In this document: positions 1 to 7,341 of the stretch, one piece after another | How positions within the stretch are numbered: the first letter of the stretch is position 1 | Layout of the letters: every line of letters begins with the position of its first letter | Notes under the pieces: generated by a model | What the model was told of the DNA's origin: nothing | The model's database searches: none | What the model saw: only the letters and a program-made list of their open reading frames with translations | Assembly (NCBI GenBank): GCA_964458015.1 | Contig: CAYWGR010000123.1 | Span: 1-16,927 of the forward strand | Length of the DNA stretch: 16,927 nt | Direction of reading: 5' to 3' | Source of the DNA: CAYWGR01 sp964458015 | GTDB taxonomy: Bacteria; Planctomycetota; Planctomycetia; Pirellulales; Thermoguttaceae | Made by a program: the position numbers and the translations under genes

Positions 1-1
1 T

Positions 2-49
2 CCGAATAATTCATGGCGGCCCACCGCTCCCCTCGACTCGCCCTACTGA
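2..49 (+). CDS. Possible C-terminal end of an upstream gene (partial)
   Basis: One plus-strand frame is open from the window edge to a TGA at 47-49 and encodes 15 residues ending in SPY. The next gene starts 27 bp later on the same strand. If real, this would be the tail of the gene before the RRE/SPASM protein, which is where an active radical-SAM partner might sit. Fifteen residues cannot identify a protein, and this may simply be non-coding. Confidence 0.22.
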   Translation, partial: PNNSWRPTAPLDSPY

Positions 50-76
50 AAACTGTTGCCACGCGACAGGTGTAAA

Positions 77-1342
77 ATGCATATTTCCGACGTTGCTCGT
101 TTTTTTACGCAAACGGCCGGGATTCGGCCGGGGCTTTATCATTATCTGCGCGATGCGGAAGGGCGGACGACGCGATTTCATTTGCGCGTCGATACAGGCG
201 GAGATGGTTTGCTGCTGGCCAATGCGGCAGCCGTCGCACGGCTGAGTCCTTCGGGCGTCGTGATAGCCAAGGGGTTGCTGGAAGGCGACGACCATTCGGA
301 AATCGCGCAACGGCTGCGTAAAATGTTTCGCCGAGCGCAATCTTCGCAAATTGCCGCGGATTTGGCCAAGGTGGAATCGCTGATCGGGCGGATGCAGTCG
401 CCCGGCGGCAATTATCCGGTGCTTAATTTGACCGATCCGGCGTTTTCGCCCAAGGCGATGCCGTTGGAGCATCCCATTTCGGCCGACGTTCCGCTGGACC
501 GCCCTGAGGTTATCCATCCGATTTTCAAACGTCTTTGGGAGCTCGGTATTCCGCAGGTAACGATTCTTGCGGGCAATCATCCCGATGCAACGATGTTGAC
601 CCGGGCGGTGGAGCAGGCGGGCGACTTGGGGCTCGTTACCGGTGTGCGCGGGCGCGGCAACGACCTGAACCATGGCACGGAAATCGCCGACATGATTGCC
701 GCGGGGCTCGACCATCTCGATATCTACTACTTGTCGGATCGGCAAGAGATACACGATGCACTGCTTGGCGAGGGCGATCAACAGCAGGCATTTCAGTCGC
801 TTCTGGATGCGCGCGACCAGGAAATATGTCCCGTGGCCCAGGTTGCTTTCGTGCGTTCCACCTTGGCAACCATTGAATCGACGTTGGAGCGATTGGCCGA
901 CGAGGGGATTCAGAATGTCGGGCTGTTCGCCATTGCGACGACGAATCCCGCCGAGGCATCGGCCGGAGCGCTGTTGGCCCACGAATTGACGCCGATTGCG
1001 AAGATTGTGGAAGATATCGCCCAGCAACTTGGTTTGCGATTGTTATGGTATCCGACCGTGCGGTTCGATTCTTCGCGTTCGTTGGGCGAACAGATTTGCC
1101 GCGGGCCTCGATGCAGCGGCGACACGGCGATTTGCGTGGAGCCGGACGGTTCGGTCTATGCAGCCCGGGGGCCTTGGCGATCGGCCGGCAATTTGATCTC
1201 GGACGATTGGAAGACAATCGAGCAGAGCGATGCGTATCAAGCGTATCGTCGGCGCGTGGAGAGCGACACGCACTGTGATCGGTGCCCTGGTTTGGCAATA
1301 TGTGCGGCGGATTGTCCCCGTGAACCGGCGGGATGGGCGTGA
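77..1342 (+). CDS. RRE (PqqD-like)/SPASM protein with a degenerate radical-SAM domain
   Basis: This 421-residue protein has three visible parts. Residues about 30-90 resemble a PqqD-like peptide-binding fold (RRE), with the typical hydrophobic strand, the LSPSG turn and an amphipathic helix. Residues about 132-335 follow the pattern of a radical-SAM barrel (LWELGIPQVTILAG, LDHLDIYYLS, LGLRLLWYPTVRFD). The C-terminus is SPASM-like, with Cys341, 346, 353, 400, 403, 409 and 413. The CxxxCxxC motif expected before the barrel is missing: the first cysteine of the whole protein is Cys251. The SAM-binding GGEP is replaced by AGNHP, and the SPASM cysteine usually found after EPDG is Ala. The barrel is therefore probably not a radical enzyme but a binding or adaptor subunit. 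The ATG at 77 is chosen over an in-frame TTG at 56. It is followed by a Cys-tailed membrane protein and a methyltransferase on the same strand. The family resemblance is strong; the exact role is unknown. Confidence 0.75.
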   Translation: MHISDVARFFTQTAGIRPGLYHYLRDAEGRTTRFHLRVDTGGDGLLLANAAAVARLSPSGVVIAKGLLEGDDHSEIAQRLRKMFRRAQSSQIAADLAKVESLIGRMQSPGGNYPVLNLTDPAFSPKAMPLEHPISADVPLDRPEVIHPIFKRLWELGIPQVTILAGNHPDATMLTRAVEQAGDLGLVTGVRGRGNDLNHGTEIADMIAAGLDHLDIYYLSDRQEIHDALLGEGDQQQAFQSLLDARDQEICPVAQVAFVRSTLATIESTLERLADEGIQNVGLFAIATTNPAEASAGALLAHELTPIAKIVEDIAQQLGLRLLWYPTVRFDSSRSLGEQICRGPRCSGDTAICVEPDGSVYAARGPWRSAGNLISDDWKTIEQSDAYQAYRRRVESDTHCDRCPGLAICAADCPREPAGWA

Positions 1343-1376
1343 TTAGTGACTAGTGGCTAGTGGTTAGTGGCTAGTA
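1342..1376. repeat. Five tandem degenerate heptamers, consensus GYTAGTG
   Basis: The 47-bp spacer after the SPASM gene contains five back-to-back 7-bp units, each with TAG at unit positions 3-5. The array begins on the last base of the TGA stop. A second five-unit array occupies the spacer after the next gene. The function is unknown. Confidence 0.8.
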
Positions 1377-1419
1377 TGAAGAGGGGCGATTGGGGCTTTG
1401 CAAAATGAGATGCGTTATC

Positions 1420-3261
1420 ATGCTACGATCAAAATTAACGGCTTTTACATGGCTTTTATTGTTGGCGATATGCACAACGACTGGAAATGCCGCGGAGTAT
1501 TTGTTCCAGGTGCCGGAAGTGCAGATGCTGGTAACGGTCAATCCGGATGCTTCGGTGAAGATCCACTACGAGTTCACCTTTCGGAATACACCGGGCGGCC
1601 ATGCGATTGATATCGTCGATATCGGCACGCCGACGGCGGATTATTCGCTCGGCAATGTTCGGGCATGGGCCGACGATCGGCCGCTGTCGGATATTCGCGT
1701 GTCGGCGTATGTCAAACCGGGTTTTGAAGTTCATCTGAACGAAAAAACGATCATGCCTGGCCAAGAGGGCCGACTGCGGGTTGAATTCACGATGCCGAAC
1801 ATGGTTTTCAAGGACACGACGCGCGGCGATTATGCATCGCTGCGGATCACGCCCACGTGGTTCGGTGCGCAGTATGTTCAGGGCACGACGCACCTTCAGA
1901 TTGCGATCCAACTGCCGAAGAGCGTGCAGCCGGATGAGGTGTTGCATCAGGGGCAAGACTTTTCGCAGAAGGCATCGACCGCGGCGGGTGCGATTGTTGG
2001 TTGGGACTTCGCTAGTACATCACTGACGGGTCCGCATCCGGTGGCCGTTTCGTTTCCCCGGCGTGATTTGACGCGCGTGATCGAGCAATCCGCATTGGAT
2101 TTGTTGTTGAAGTGGTTTCGCGAATCGAAAAATGCACGGCTGACATTGGGCGGGATATTTCTGGCGTTGCTGGCGTTTTTGTATTTCCGATTCAGCGGCG
2201 GCACGGGCTTTTCGGTGTATGTCGTGCTTGCGGCCGGCGCTTGTGCGGTTTTTTACGTTAGCCCCGAGTGGCATTTGATCGCCATGCCGGCGGTCGTTGC
2301 CTTGATTGGGCTGAACGAGTGGTTTTTGGATCGTCGCAAGCAGCATTACATGCCGCCGATTGCGCAAGTGGAAGGCGGAGGGATTAAGCGCGGTTTGACA
2401 GCGCCCGAGGCGGCCGTTTTGCTGGAATTGCCGGTCGCTAAGGCGTTGTCGCTGGTGGTTTTCGGCATGTTGAAGAAGGGCATCTTGCGTCAAACGCAAG
2501 CCGATCCGCTGATGGTGGAAGTGAACGAGGCGTTTCGGAATGAAAAAGAAAATACCGTGGATGCAACCGACATATCGGGGCAGAAAACTGCTTGTCGCGA
2601 GGCTTCGGTGCAACACGGCATTGTGGTTTACGATTTCGAGTTGCCGTTCTTATTTCTGCTGCAACAAAACCCACAGAAGGCGGTTCGGGAGATCGATTTT
2701 AGCGTACCAATGAAGAAACTCATCCAGGATACGGCGGCACGGATGAAAGGTTTTGATATTTCGGATACGAAGGACTACTATCGGGCGATTATTCGCAAGG
2801 CAACCGAGCAGGCTGCGGCGATCGGCGATATTCCGCAGCGTGAGAAGGCGCTTGACCGCAACTTCGAGTGGATTTTGATGGACGACGGTTATCCGACCGT
2901 ATTTCATGGTCCTTACCGGCCTGTTTGGACGCGGGGCTCGATGTTTCCGGCGGGCGGTGGAAGTTCACCGACAGCAGCGCCGAGCATTCCGGGCACGACG
3001 ACATTTGGCGACGTAGCGTCGAGCTTCGCCGGTTGGGCAGAAAACACGATGGGCAGTTTGGCTTCGACGATTTCGCCCGGCTCGCTCAATCTGCCGCATC
3101 CTGCCGGCGGATTTTTGGATCTTAGCGGCGCGGATCACGTAACGGGCGAATTTTTCAAAGCCTTGGCCGAGGCCAGCACCAGCGGTGGACATGGTGGCGG
3201 CGGCGGATGTGCGTGCGCTGGTTGTGCGTGTGCATGCGCATGTGCCGGAGGTGGGAGATAG
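1420..3261 (+). CDS. DUF2207-like membrane protein with a Cys-Ala-Gly C-terminal tail
   Basis: This is a predicted exported or membrane-anchored protein of 613 residues. Residues 1-25 form a good signal peptide (MLRSK, a hydrophobic run, then GNAA before EYLF). A beta-rich ectodomain of about 200 residues follows, resembling the N-terminal domain of DUF2207/YciQ-type proteins. Hydrophobic segments lie near residues 239-257 and 264-304. A soluble region follows, then a Gly/Ser/Pro-rich stretch. The last 17 residues are CACAGCACACACAGGGR, with cysteines at 597, 599, 602, 604, 606 and 608, preceded by a His-containing glycine run. In-frame alternatives are ATG 1405 and TTG 1390; a GAGGGG lies just before the TTG, but the signal peptide fits 1420 best. 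The tail looks like a modifiable core peptide or a metal-binding site. Its position between an RRE/SPASM protein and a methyltransferase favours post-translational modification (inference). Confidence 0.7.
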   Translation: MLRSKLTAFTWLLLLAICTTTGNAAEYLFQVPEVQMLVTVNPDASVKIHYEFTFRNTPGGHAIDIVDIGTPTADYSLGNVRAWADDRPLSDIRVSAYVKPGFEVHLNEKTIMPGQEGRLRVEFTMPNMVFKDTTRGDYASLRITPTWFGAQYVQGTTHLQIAIQLPKSVQPDEVLHQGQDFSQKASTAAGAIVGWDFASTSLTGPHPVAVSFPRRDLTRVIEQSALDLLLKWFRESKNARLTLGGIFLALLAFLYFRFSGGTGFSVYVVLAAGACAVFYVSPEWHLIAMPAVVALIGLNEWFLDRRKQHYMPPIAQVEGGGIKRGLTAPEAAVLLELPVAKALSLVVFGMLKKGILRQTQADPLMVEVNEAFRNEKENTVDATDISGQKTACREASVQHGIVVYDFELPFLFLLQQNPQKAVREIDFSVPMKKLIQDTAARMKGFDISDTKDYYRAIIRKATEQAAAIGDIPQREKALDRNFEWILMDDGYPTVFHGPYRPVWTRGSMFPAGGGSSPTAAPSIPGTTTFGDVASSFAGWAENTMGSLASTISPGSLNLPHPAGGFLDLSGADHVTGEFFKALAEASTSGGHGGGGGCACAGCACACACAGGGR

Positions 3262-3291
3262 TAGTTAGGGGCTAGGGGCTAGAGGATAGGA
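3257..3291. repeat. Five tandem degenerate heptamers, consensus GNTAGNG
   Basis: Five 7-bp units run from the end of the Cys-tail gene to the base before the next ATG. The TAG stop codon of that gene forms the centre of unit one, and the AGAGGA/AGGA Shine-Dalgarno of the methyltransferase lies in units four and five. The unit length, copy number and TAG register match the array at 1342-1376. Confidence 0.75.
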
Positions 3292-4011
3292 ATGGATTAT
3301 TCTTTGCCGGCGGAAGAATTGCTTCGCGAGCAAGCGGCGTGGTTGGCACCGGCGCGAAGTCGGCTGTTGCGCAGAGCGGATATTGCACGGCGGCAGAATG
3401 TCTTGGATTTGGGGTGCGGTTTTGGGGCGGTTACGGGCGAGTTGGTGCGTCGCGCGGGCGGCAAGGTAACGGCGCTGGATTGCCGTGAAGAAGTATTCAC
3501 GGAATATGCGACTGCGTTTGCAGGCGCTGCATGCGTTTGCGGGCGTGCCGAGGCATTGCCACTGGCCGATCATGCGTTTGATTTGGTGTTTTGCCAGTTT
3601 GCTTTTTTGTGGTTTGATGCAACGGCGGCGGTCCGCGAGATTCGGCGGGTGTTGGCGCCAGGCGGCGCGTTGGTGGCTCTGGAACCGGACTACGGCGGCA
3701 TGATCGAATATCCGCCGGAGATTGCGCTAGGGGATGTTTGGTCGGCCGCGCTGCGTCGTGCGGGCGCGGACCCTTGCGTGGGGCGCAAGTTGCCGGTGGT
3801 ATTGTCTCATGCGGGATTTCGTGTCCATGTCGATTTGCCGGATCGATTAATGCCGCCTTCGGGATTGCGGTTTCGAATGATGGAAGGATTGCCGCTAATG
3901 CCGGATGAGGAAAAGACGCTTCAGAAGGCTGAAAAATACGATGCCGGGATGGGGGATGCCCCGCGGGTGGTGCATTTGCCGGTGTTTTTCCTACATGCGA
4001 CCGCCGAGTAG
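3292..4011 (+). CDS. Class I SAM-dependent methyltransferase
   Basis: This 239-residue protein has the Rossmann-type methyltransferase layout. Motif I is VLDLGCGFGAVTGEL at residues 37-51. The acidic residue after strand 2 is Asp63. FDLVFCQFAFLWF is at about 96-108, and EIRRVLAPGGALVALEPDY at 116-134 is the usual post-II/III region of Methyltransf_11-type enzymes. The substrate cannot be read from the sequence. The ATG at 3292 follows AGAGGATAGGA, a usable Shine-Dalgarno inside the heptamer array. It lies 30 bp after the Cys-tailed membrane protein and is probably co-transcribed with it, so the tail, or a small molecule linked to it, is a candidate substrate. A quinone or lipid methyltransferase is a fair alternative. 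Confidence 0.8.
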   Translation: MDYSLPAEELLREQAAWLAPARSRLLRRADIARRQNVLDLGCGFGAVTGELVRRAGGKVTALDCREEVFTEYATAFAGAACVCGRAEALPLADHAFDLVFCQFAFLWFDATAAVREIRRVLAPGGALVALEPDYGGMIEYPPEIALGDVWSAALRRAGADPCVGRKLPVVLSHAGFRVHVDLPDRLMPPSGLRFRMMEGLPLMPDEEKTLQKAEKYDAGMGDAPRVVHLPVFFLHATAE

Positions 4012-4150
4012 CCGAGCTTGGCGATCTTTTTTCGCATTTGCCCGTGGTTCAACACGGTCCTAGAATTCCATTGTAACCGCGGCGCGTTATGCAGACCCCC
4101 CCGGCTGAAAGCGGGAGGACGCCGCTCCCTTGAACAAGGAGATTTTCGCT

Positions 4151-4807
4151 ATGTTTATTGCTGCAAAAGAAATGTATGGCGCGCCGTTGGAAGGAAGCGA
4201 CGGTCGGGTTGGTTCGCTTTATGATTTTCTGTTTGATGACCAATCTTGGAAGATTCGGCATCTGGTCGTCAGTATCGACCGGTGGTGCCTTGGCCGTCAT
4301 GTGCTGCTTTATCCCGAGGTATTGAACGGGGTGAATTGGCCGGATCGCCGGTTGAACGTGCAGCTATCGAAGGAGCAGATGTGGGAAGCGCCGGGCACGG
4401 AAACGGATTTGCCGACGGCCCACTATGAATCGCTCAGTTCCGCTCAGGTACTTGTTTGGGAGGCCTACTGGTCGAATATCCAAGAATCGTCCAAGGAAAT
4501 CCAAGGCAATCCAAACCTCCACAGTACGCGAATGCTTACGGGCATGCATCTACACTGTTCGGATGGTCAGCTTGGCCATATCGACGATTTTTTGATTGAC
4601 ACCAACACGTGGTTTATCCGCGATATGGTGGTGGATACCCGCAATTGGTGGCCTGGCAAGCGGGTTTTGATCGAGCCGTCGCTGGTCGAGAGGATCGACT
4701 GGGACGAACGGGAAGTGCGTCTCGCGCTGCCCCGGGATCAAATTGAGCATCGACCGGCCTATCAGATGGCGATGCTGGACGAGATGGCTGCCGCCGGGCA
4801 TTCGTAG
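4151..4807 (+). CDS. Tandem PRC-barrel domain protein
   Basis: This 218-residue soluble protein is made of two PRC-barrel-like repeats, at residues about 3-75 and 126-200. They are joined by a linker rich in Ser, Glu and Gln. The repeats align directly: WKIRHLVV (33-40) with WFIRDMVV (154-161), and GRHVLLYPEVLNGVNW with GKRVLIEPSLVERIDW. Both carry the early D/G-x-x-x-G-x-(L/I)-x-D-F-L pattern. PRC-barrel proteins occur as free cytosolic proteins, as RimM domains and in stress or photosynthetic reaction-centre proteins; no specific partner can be named here. The start is ATG 4151 because AAGGAG lies eight bases upstream, rather than the in-frame TTG at 4130. It is followed by phoU on the same strand after 135 bp. 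Confidence 0.78.
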   Translation: MFIAAKEMYGAPLEGSDGRVGSLYDFLFDDQSWKIRHLVVSIDRWCLGRHVLLYPEVLNGVNWPDRRLNVQLSKEQMWEAPGTETDLPTAHYESLSSAQVLVWEAYWSNIQESSKEIQGNPNLHSTRMLTGMHLHCSDGQLGHIDDFLIDTNTWFIRDMVVDTRNWWPGKRVLIEPSLVERIDWDEREVRLALPRDQIEHRPAYQMAMLDEMAAAGHS

Positions 4808-4828
4808 TCGCGGGGGCTGTTTTGGGCC

Positions 4829-4847
4829 GTTCTAACGTTGTTCTAAC
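4829..4847 (+). promoter_or_regulatory. Pho-box-like direct repeat (GTTCTAAC, 3-bp gap, GTTCTAAC)
   Basis: Two identical octamers lie at 4829-4836 and 4840-4847, an 11-bp period. PhoB/PhoP-family regulators bind direct repeats at this spacing. The site lies 95 bp before the phoU ATG. No third copy is evident, and the sequence may also be read by another tandem-binding regulator. Confidence 0.4.
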
Positions 4848-4942
4848 AAGGCCGCTGAAGGTCGCGGCGCTTGACCTATTGCCATTTTCGCCTCTACGGG
4901 TTAATGTACGCTAGTGTCAAGCGACCTTTTTCAGGAGCGACC

Positions 4943-5602
4943 ATGTCGGTTCATTTGCAGCGGGAAATCGAGCGGGTAAAAAAGAGCATCCTTGCGTTAT
5001 GCGCCATTGTGGAGGATCAGGTTCAACTGGCGGTCCGATCGCTGTTGGAGCGTGATTTGGCCCTGGGGCATACGGTTGAAGATCGCGATAACGACATCGA
5101 CCATCGCGAAGTGGAGATCGAAGAGGAATGCCTTAAGATTCTCGCCCTGCACCAGCCGGTGGCAATTGATCTGCGTTTTATCGTGGCCGCCATGAAAATC
5201 AACAACGACCTGGAACGCATCGGCGACTTGGCGGTCAATATCGCAAGAAAGGCCACCTCGTTCATCGAAGAAACGCAGATGTCGATCCCTTGCGACATCG
5301 CCGGCATGTGGGACAAGACCCAGTCGATGCTTCGCGACAGCATCGATGCGATGGTGAACATGAACAGTTCATTGGCCCTGGCTGTTTGCCGGCGGGATGA
5401 CGAAGTGGACCAAATCAAACGCGATATCCGCGTCAGCGTCGAAGAACAAATACGCCGAGAGCCGGAAAACGTTCGTCCACTCATGCGGCTTCTGGCTGTT
5501 TCACGCAATTTGGAGCGCATTGCCGATTGTGCGACCAATATCGCCGAGGACGTGATCTATTTGTCCGAAGGCCGGATCATTCGCCACGGCCAGAATGGGT
5601 GA
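4943..5602 (+). CDS. phoU: PhoU-type phosphate signalling regulator
   Basis: PhoU couples the Pst phosphate transporter to the PhoR-PhoB two-component system and acts in the cytoplasm at the membrane. The 219 residues form two PhoU repeats of three helices. Each repeat has its metal-binding helix motif: ERIGDLAVNIA at 91-101 and ERIADCATNIAED beginning at residue 191. The N-terminus, VHLQREIERVKKSILALCAIVEDQVQLAVRSL in outline, is typical, and the length is usual. The ATG at 4943 has AGGAG five bases upstream; an in-frame upstream extension to 4871 lacks family similarity. No pst, phoR or phoB gene is next to it, so phoU is stand-alone here. It is preceded by a Pho-box-like repeat and converges with the efflux adaptor gene. 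Confidence 0.92.
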   Translation: MSVHLQREIERVKKSILALCAIVEDQVQLAVRSLLERDLALGHTVEDRDNDIDHREVEIEEECLKILALHQPVAIDLRFIVAAMKINNDLERIGDLAVNIARKATSFIEETQMSIPCDIAGMWDKTQSMLRDSIDAMVNMNSSLALAVCRRDDEVDQIKRDIRVSVEEQIRREPENVRPLMRLLAVSRNLERIADCATNIAEDVIYLSEGRIIRHGQNG

Positions 5603-5684
5603 AGCGGGTTTCGTGGTACTTTTTTGGCCGTGCGGCATAAGAGTTCGCGAAGACGGAAATGGCTGTTTTCTGGGAAGCCTGCCG

Positions 5685-5725
5685 CCCTCACCCCCGGCCC
5701 CTCTCCCGCACGCGGGCGAGGGGAG
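5685..5725. repeat. REP-like GC-rich palindromic element
   Basis: The convergent spacer after phoU holds CCCTCACCCCCGG followed by a hairpin: arms 5698-5709 and 5712-5723 pair with a single mismatch. Sequences of this form (CCCTCACCCC...CTCTCCCGC...GCGGGCGAGGGG) are, from memory, among the most widespread dispersed intergenic palindromes in bacterial genomes. No T-run follows on either strand, so a role as intrinsic terminator is doubtful. Confidence 0.7.
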
Positions 5726-5788
5726 ATATGAAAGGCGGACGATCTCTTTACCGGCTTGCCGACATTACGATTCCGAGATCCGATCGCC

Positions 5789-7111
5789 TTAATGCTGGGC
5801 GAAGAGGTCGTCTTTTTTTCGGTCGGCGGCAAGTTTATTGCGCTGCGATTCGCCGATGATGACTTCCATGCCTTCGCGCACGTCGCCGGCGACTTCGGTC
5901 ACATGGCCGTCGCTGGCGCCGACGCGTACTTTGATGGGCCGGATCAGATCGCCGTCCTTGATCCAAAGGCGATCGCAGACGTTTGATTCGCCGGTGTTTT
6001 GCTCAACCAGCAAGCTGTTCAGAAACGGCATGGCCGTGGTGCGGATTTCCTCGCGATTATCCGAATCGGCGGAGTGATTGGCTGCAAGTTCGCTGCAAGC
6101 CGAAGGGCGGGGTTGCCATTGCAGCGCCGCATTGGGCACGATCAATACATTCGGATGCTGCTCGACCTCGAACTGGAGATTGGCAGTCAAATAGGGCAGT
6201 ATGCCGCGAAAATCGTTGGTCGAGGCCACCACCGTGTAGTTGACGGCATTCGGCGTCATCTCGGCGTTCAGTCGGATTTGCGTCACCTTAGCGGTAAAAA
6301 CTTCGCCCGGATACGCATTCACGGTAAATCGCACGGGCTGGCCGGGTTGAATGCGGCGAATCTCCGATTCGTTCACCGAGGTCCAAACCTGCATGCGCCG
6401 CAAATCCTTGGCAATCAGAAACAGCGGCGGAGCGTTCAACGTCGCTACGACCGTTTGCCCGATGTTGATGCGGCGGTCGATAATCACGCCGTCGATGGGC
6501 GACTTGATGACCGTGTAGTTCAGGTTGGTCTTGGCGATGCGTAGCGTGGCCTCGCATTGTTGGATGGATGCCTGGCCCACTTCGACGTTTGCCTCGGCGA
6601 CGCGACGATTGACCAATTCGGTGTCATAGTCGCTGTCGGAAATGGCCTTGAGGGGCAACAGGCTTTTCGCCCGCATCCAATCGTGCGATGTTTGTTCGCG
6701 GCGCGCCAAAAGCTGCGACATGTCGGCCTTGGCCCTGAGAAGCGAGGCTTCGGCGTATTCCACCTGAGCCTTGTAAATCGTTGGGTCGATTTGGGCGAGT
6801 ACATCGCCTTGACGGACGACCGAACCGTGGTCGATCGACTTGTTTTTGTTGACGGGATCGAGGCCGAACGAAGCAACCATGCCGGTCACTTGGGTGCCGA
6901 CTTCGACCAATTCCTCGGGCTTGACCATTCCGGTGGCGCTGAGCGTGGAATTGATGTTGCCGCGACGGATTTTCGCGGTGCGCAGGCCGATGAGCAAATC
7001 GGACGTTGTTTCGGCGGGACGCGGTTTTTCGACAACCTCGTACGAGGCATAGTAGGCCGCGCCGCAGGCCAACACGATGGACGTAAGGATAATCGACAGT
7101 GTGGTCTTCAT
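5789..7111 (-). CDS. MacA/HlyD-type periplasmic efflux adaptor
   Basis: This 440-residue membrane fusion protein would link an inner-membrane exporter to an outer-membrane channel. An N-terminal signal anchor (residues about 5-22) is followed by a lipoyl half-motif (VEVGTQVTGMVASFG). A long alpha-hairpin with a coiled coil spans roughly residues 110-205. The second lipoyl half (VIKSPIDGVIIDRRINIGQTV) and the beta-barrel and membrane-proximal domains come next. RVGASDGHVTEVAGDVREGMEVI is the typical MacA-like ending. About 50 residues rich in Asn, Ser and Glu are inserted before DRLWIKDGD, where relatives usually have a short loop. The ATG has AGGAGAG seven bases upstream. No MacB-like ABC transporter or TolC-like gene adjoins it, so it is an orphan in this window; its downstream neighbour is convergent phoU. 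Confidence 0.88.
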   Translation of the reverse strand: MKTTLSIILTSIVLACGAAYYASYEVVEKPRPAETTSDLLIGLRTAKIRRGNINSTLSATGMVKPEELVEVGTQVTGMVASFGLDPVNKNKSIDHGSVVRQGDVLAQIDPTIYKAQVEYAEASLLRAKADMSQLLARREQTSHDWMRAKSLLPLKAISDSDYDTELVNRRVAEANVEVGQASIQQCEATLRIAKTNLNYTVIKSPIDGVIIDRRINIGQTVVATLNAPPLFLIAKDLRRMQVWTSVNESEIRRIQPGQPVRFTVNAYPGEVFTAKVTQIRLNAEMTPNAVNYTVVASTNDFRGILPYLTANLQFEVEQHPNVLIVPNAALQWQPRPSACSELAANHSADSDNREEIRTTAMPFLNSLLVEQNTGESNVCDRLWIKDGDLIRPIKVRVGASDGHVTEVAGDVREGMEVIIGESQRNKLAADRKKDDLFAQH

Positions 7112-7341
7112 GACGGTGCTCTCCTAACCAGTAGGGTTATTATTGCGATAGTCGCCGTCAACAAAGAAATGGCGAAGTCATCGCCATTCCGCGCTGACTA
7201 TTGCACGGCGAAGGGGCCATCGGACCCGTCCGCCGACCGCAGGTAGGTCGAGGTGGGATGGAAAACCGAGACGATCAATCTTTATGCGATGTCTGGTAAT
7301 CCACACGAAACGCTAAACAACATCAGCGTTGTTCGGCCGTC

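Noticed and set aside
11..1027. Long minus-strand open frame (338 codons) opposite the SPASM gene
   Set aside because: The plus-strand frame has recognisable RRE and SPASM patterns. The antisense frame is Arg/Gln-rich and resembles no family, as expected from a high-GC mirror frame.
636..1298. Arg/Pro-rich minus-strand frame of 220 codons
   Set aside because: Low-complexity composition typical of a mirror frame; lies inside the SPASM gene.
3223..3245. 23-bp alternating purine-pyrimidine tract (Z-DNA-prone) with palindrome CATGCGCATG
   Set aside because: Fully explained by alternating Cys (TGY) and Ala (GCN) codons in the tail; no separate DNA-level signal is needed.
5698..5723. REP-like hairpin as a bidirectional terminator of phoU and the adaptor gene
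   Set aside because: No T-run follows the stem on either strand; the element is better described as a dispersed palindrome.
6557..7246. Plus-strand open frame of 229 codons opposite the adaptor gene
   Set aside because: Shadow of the clear HlyD/MacA-type gene on the minus strand; no family pattern of its own.
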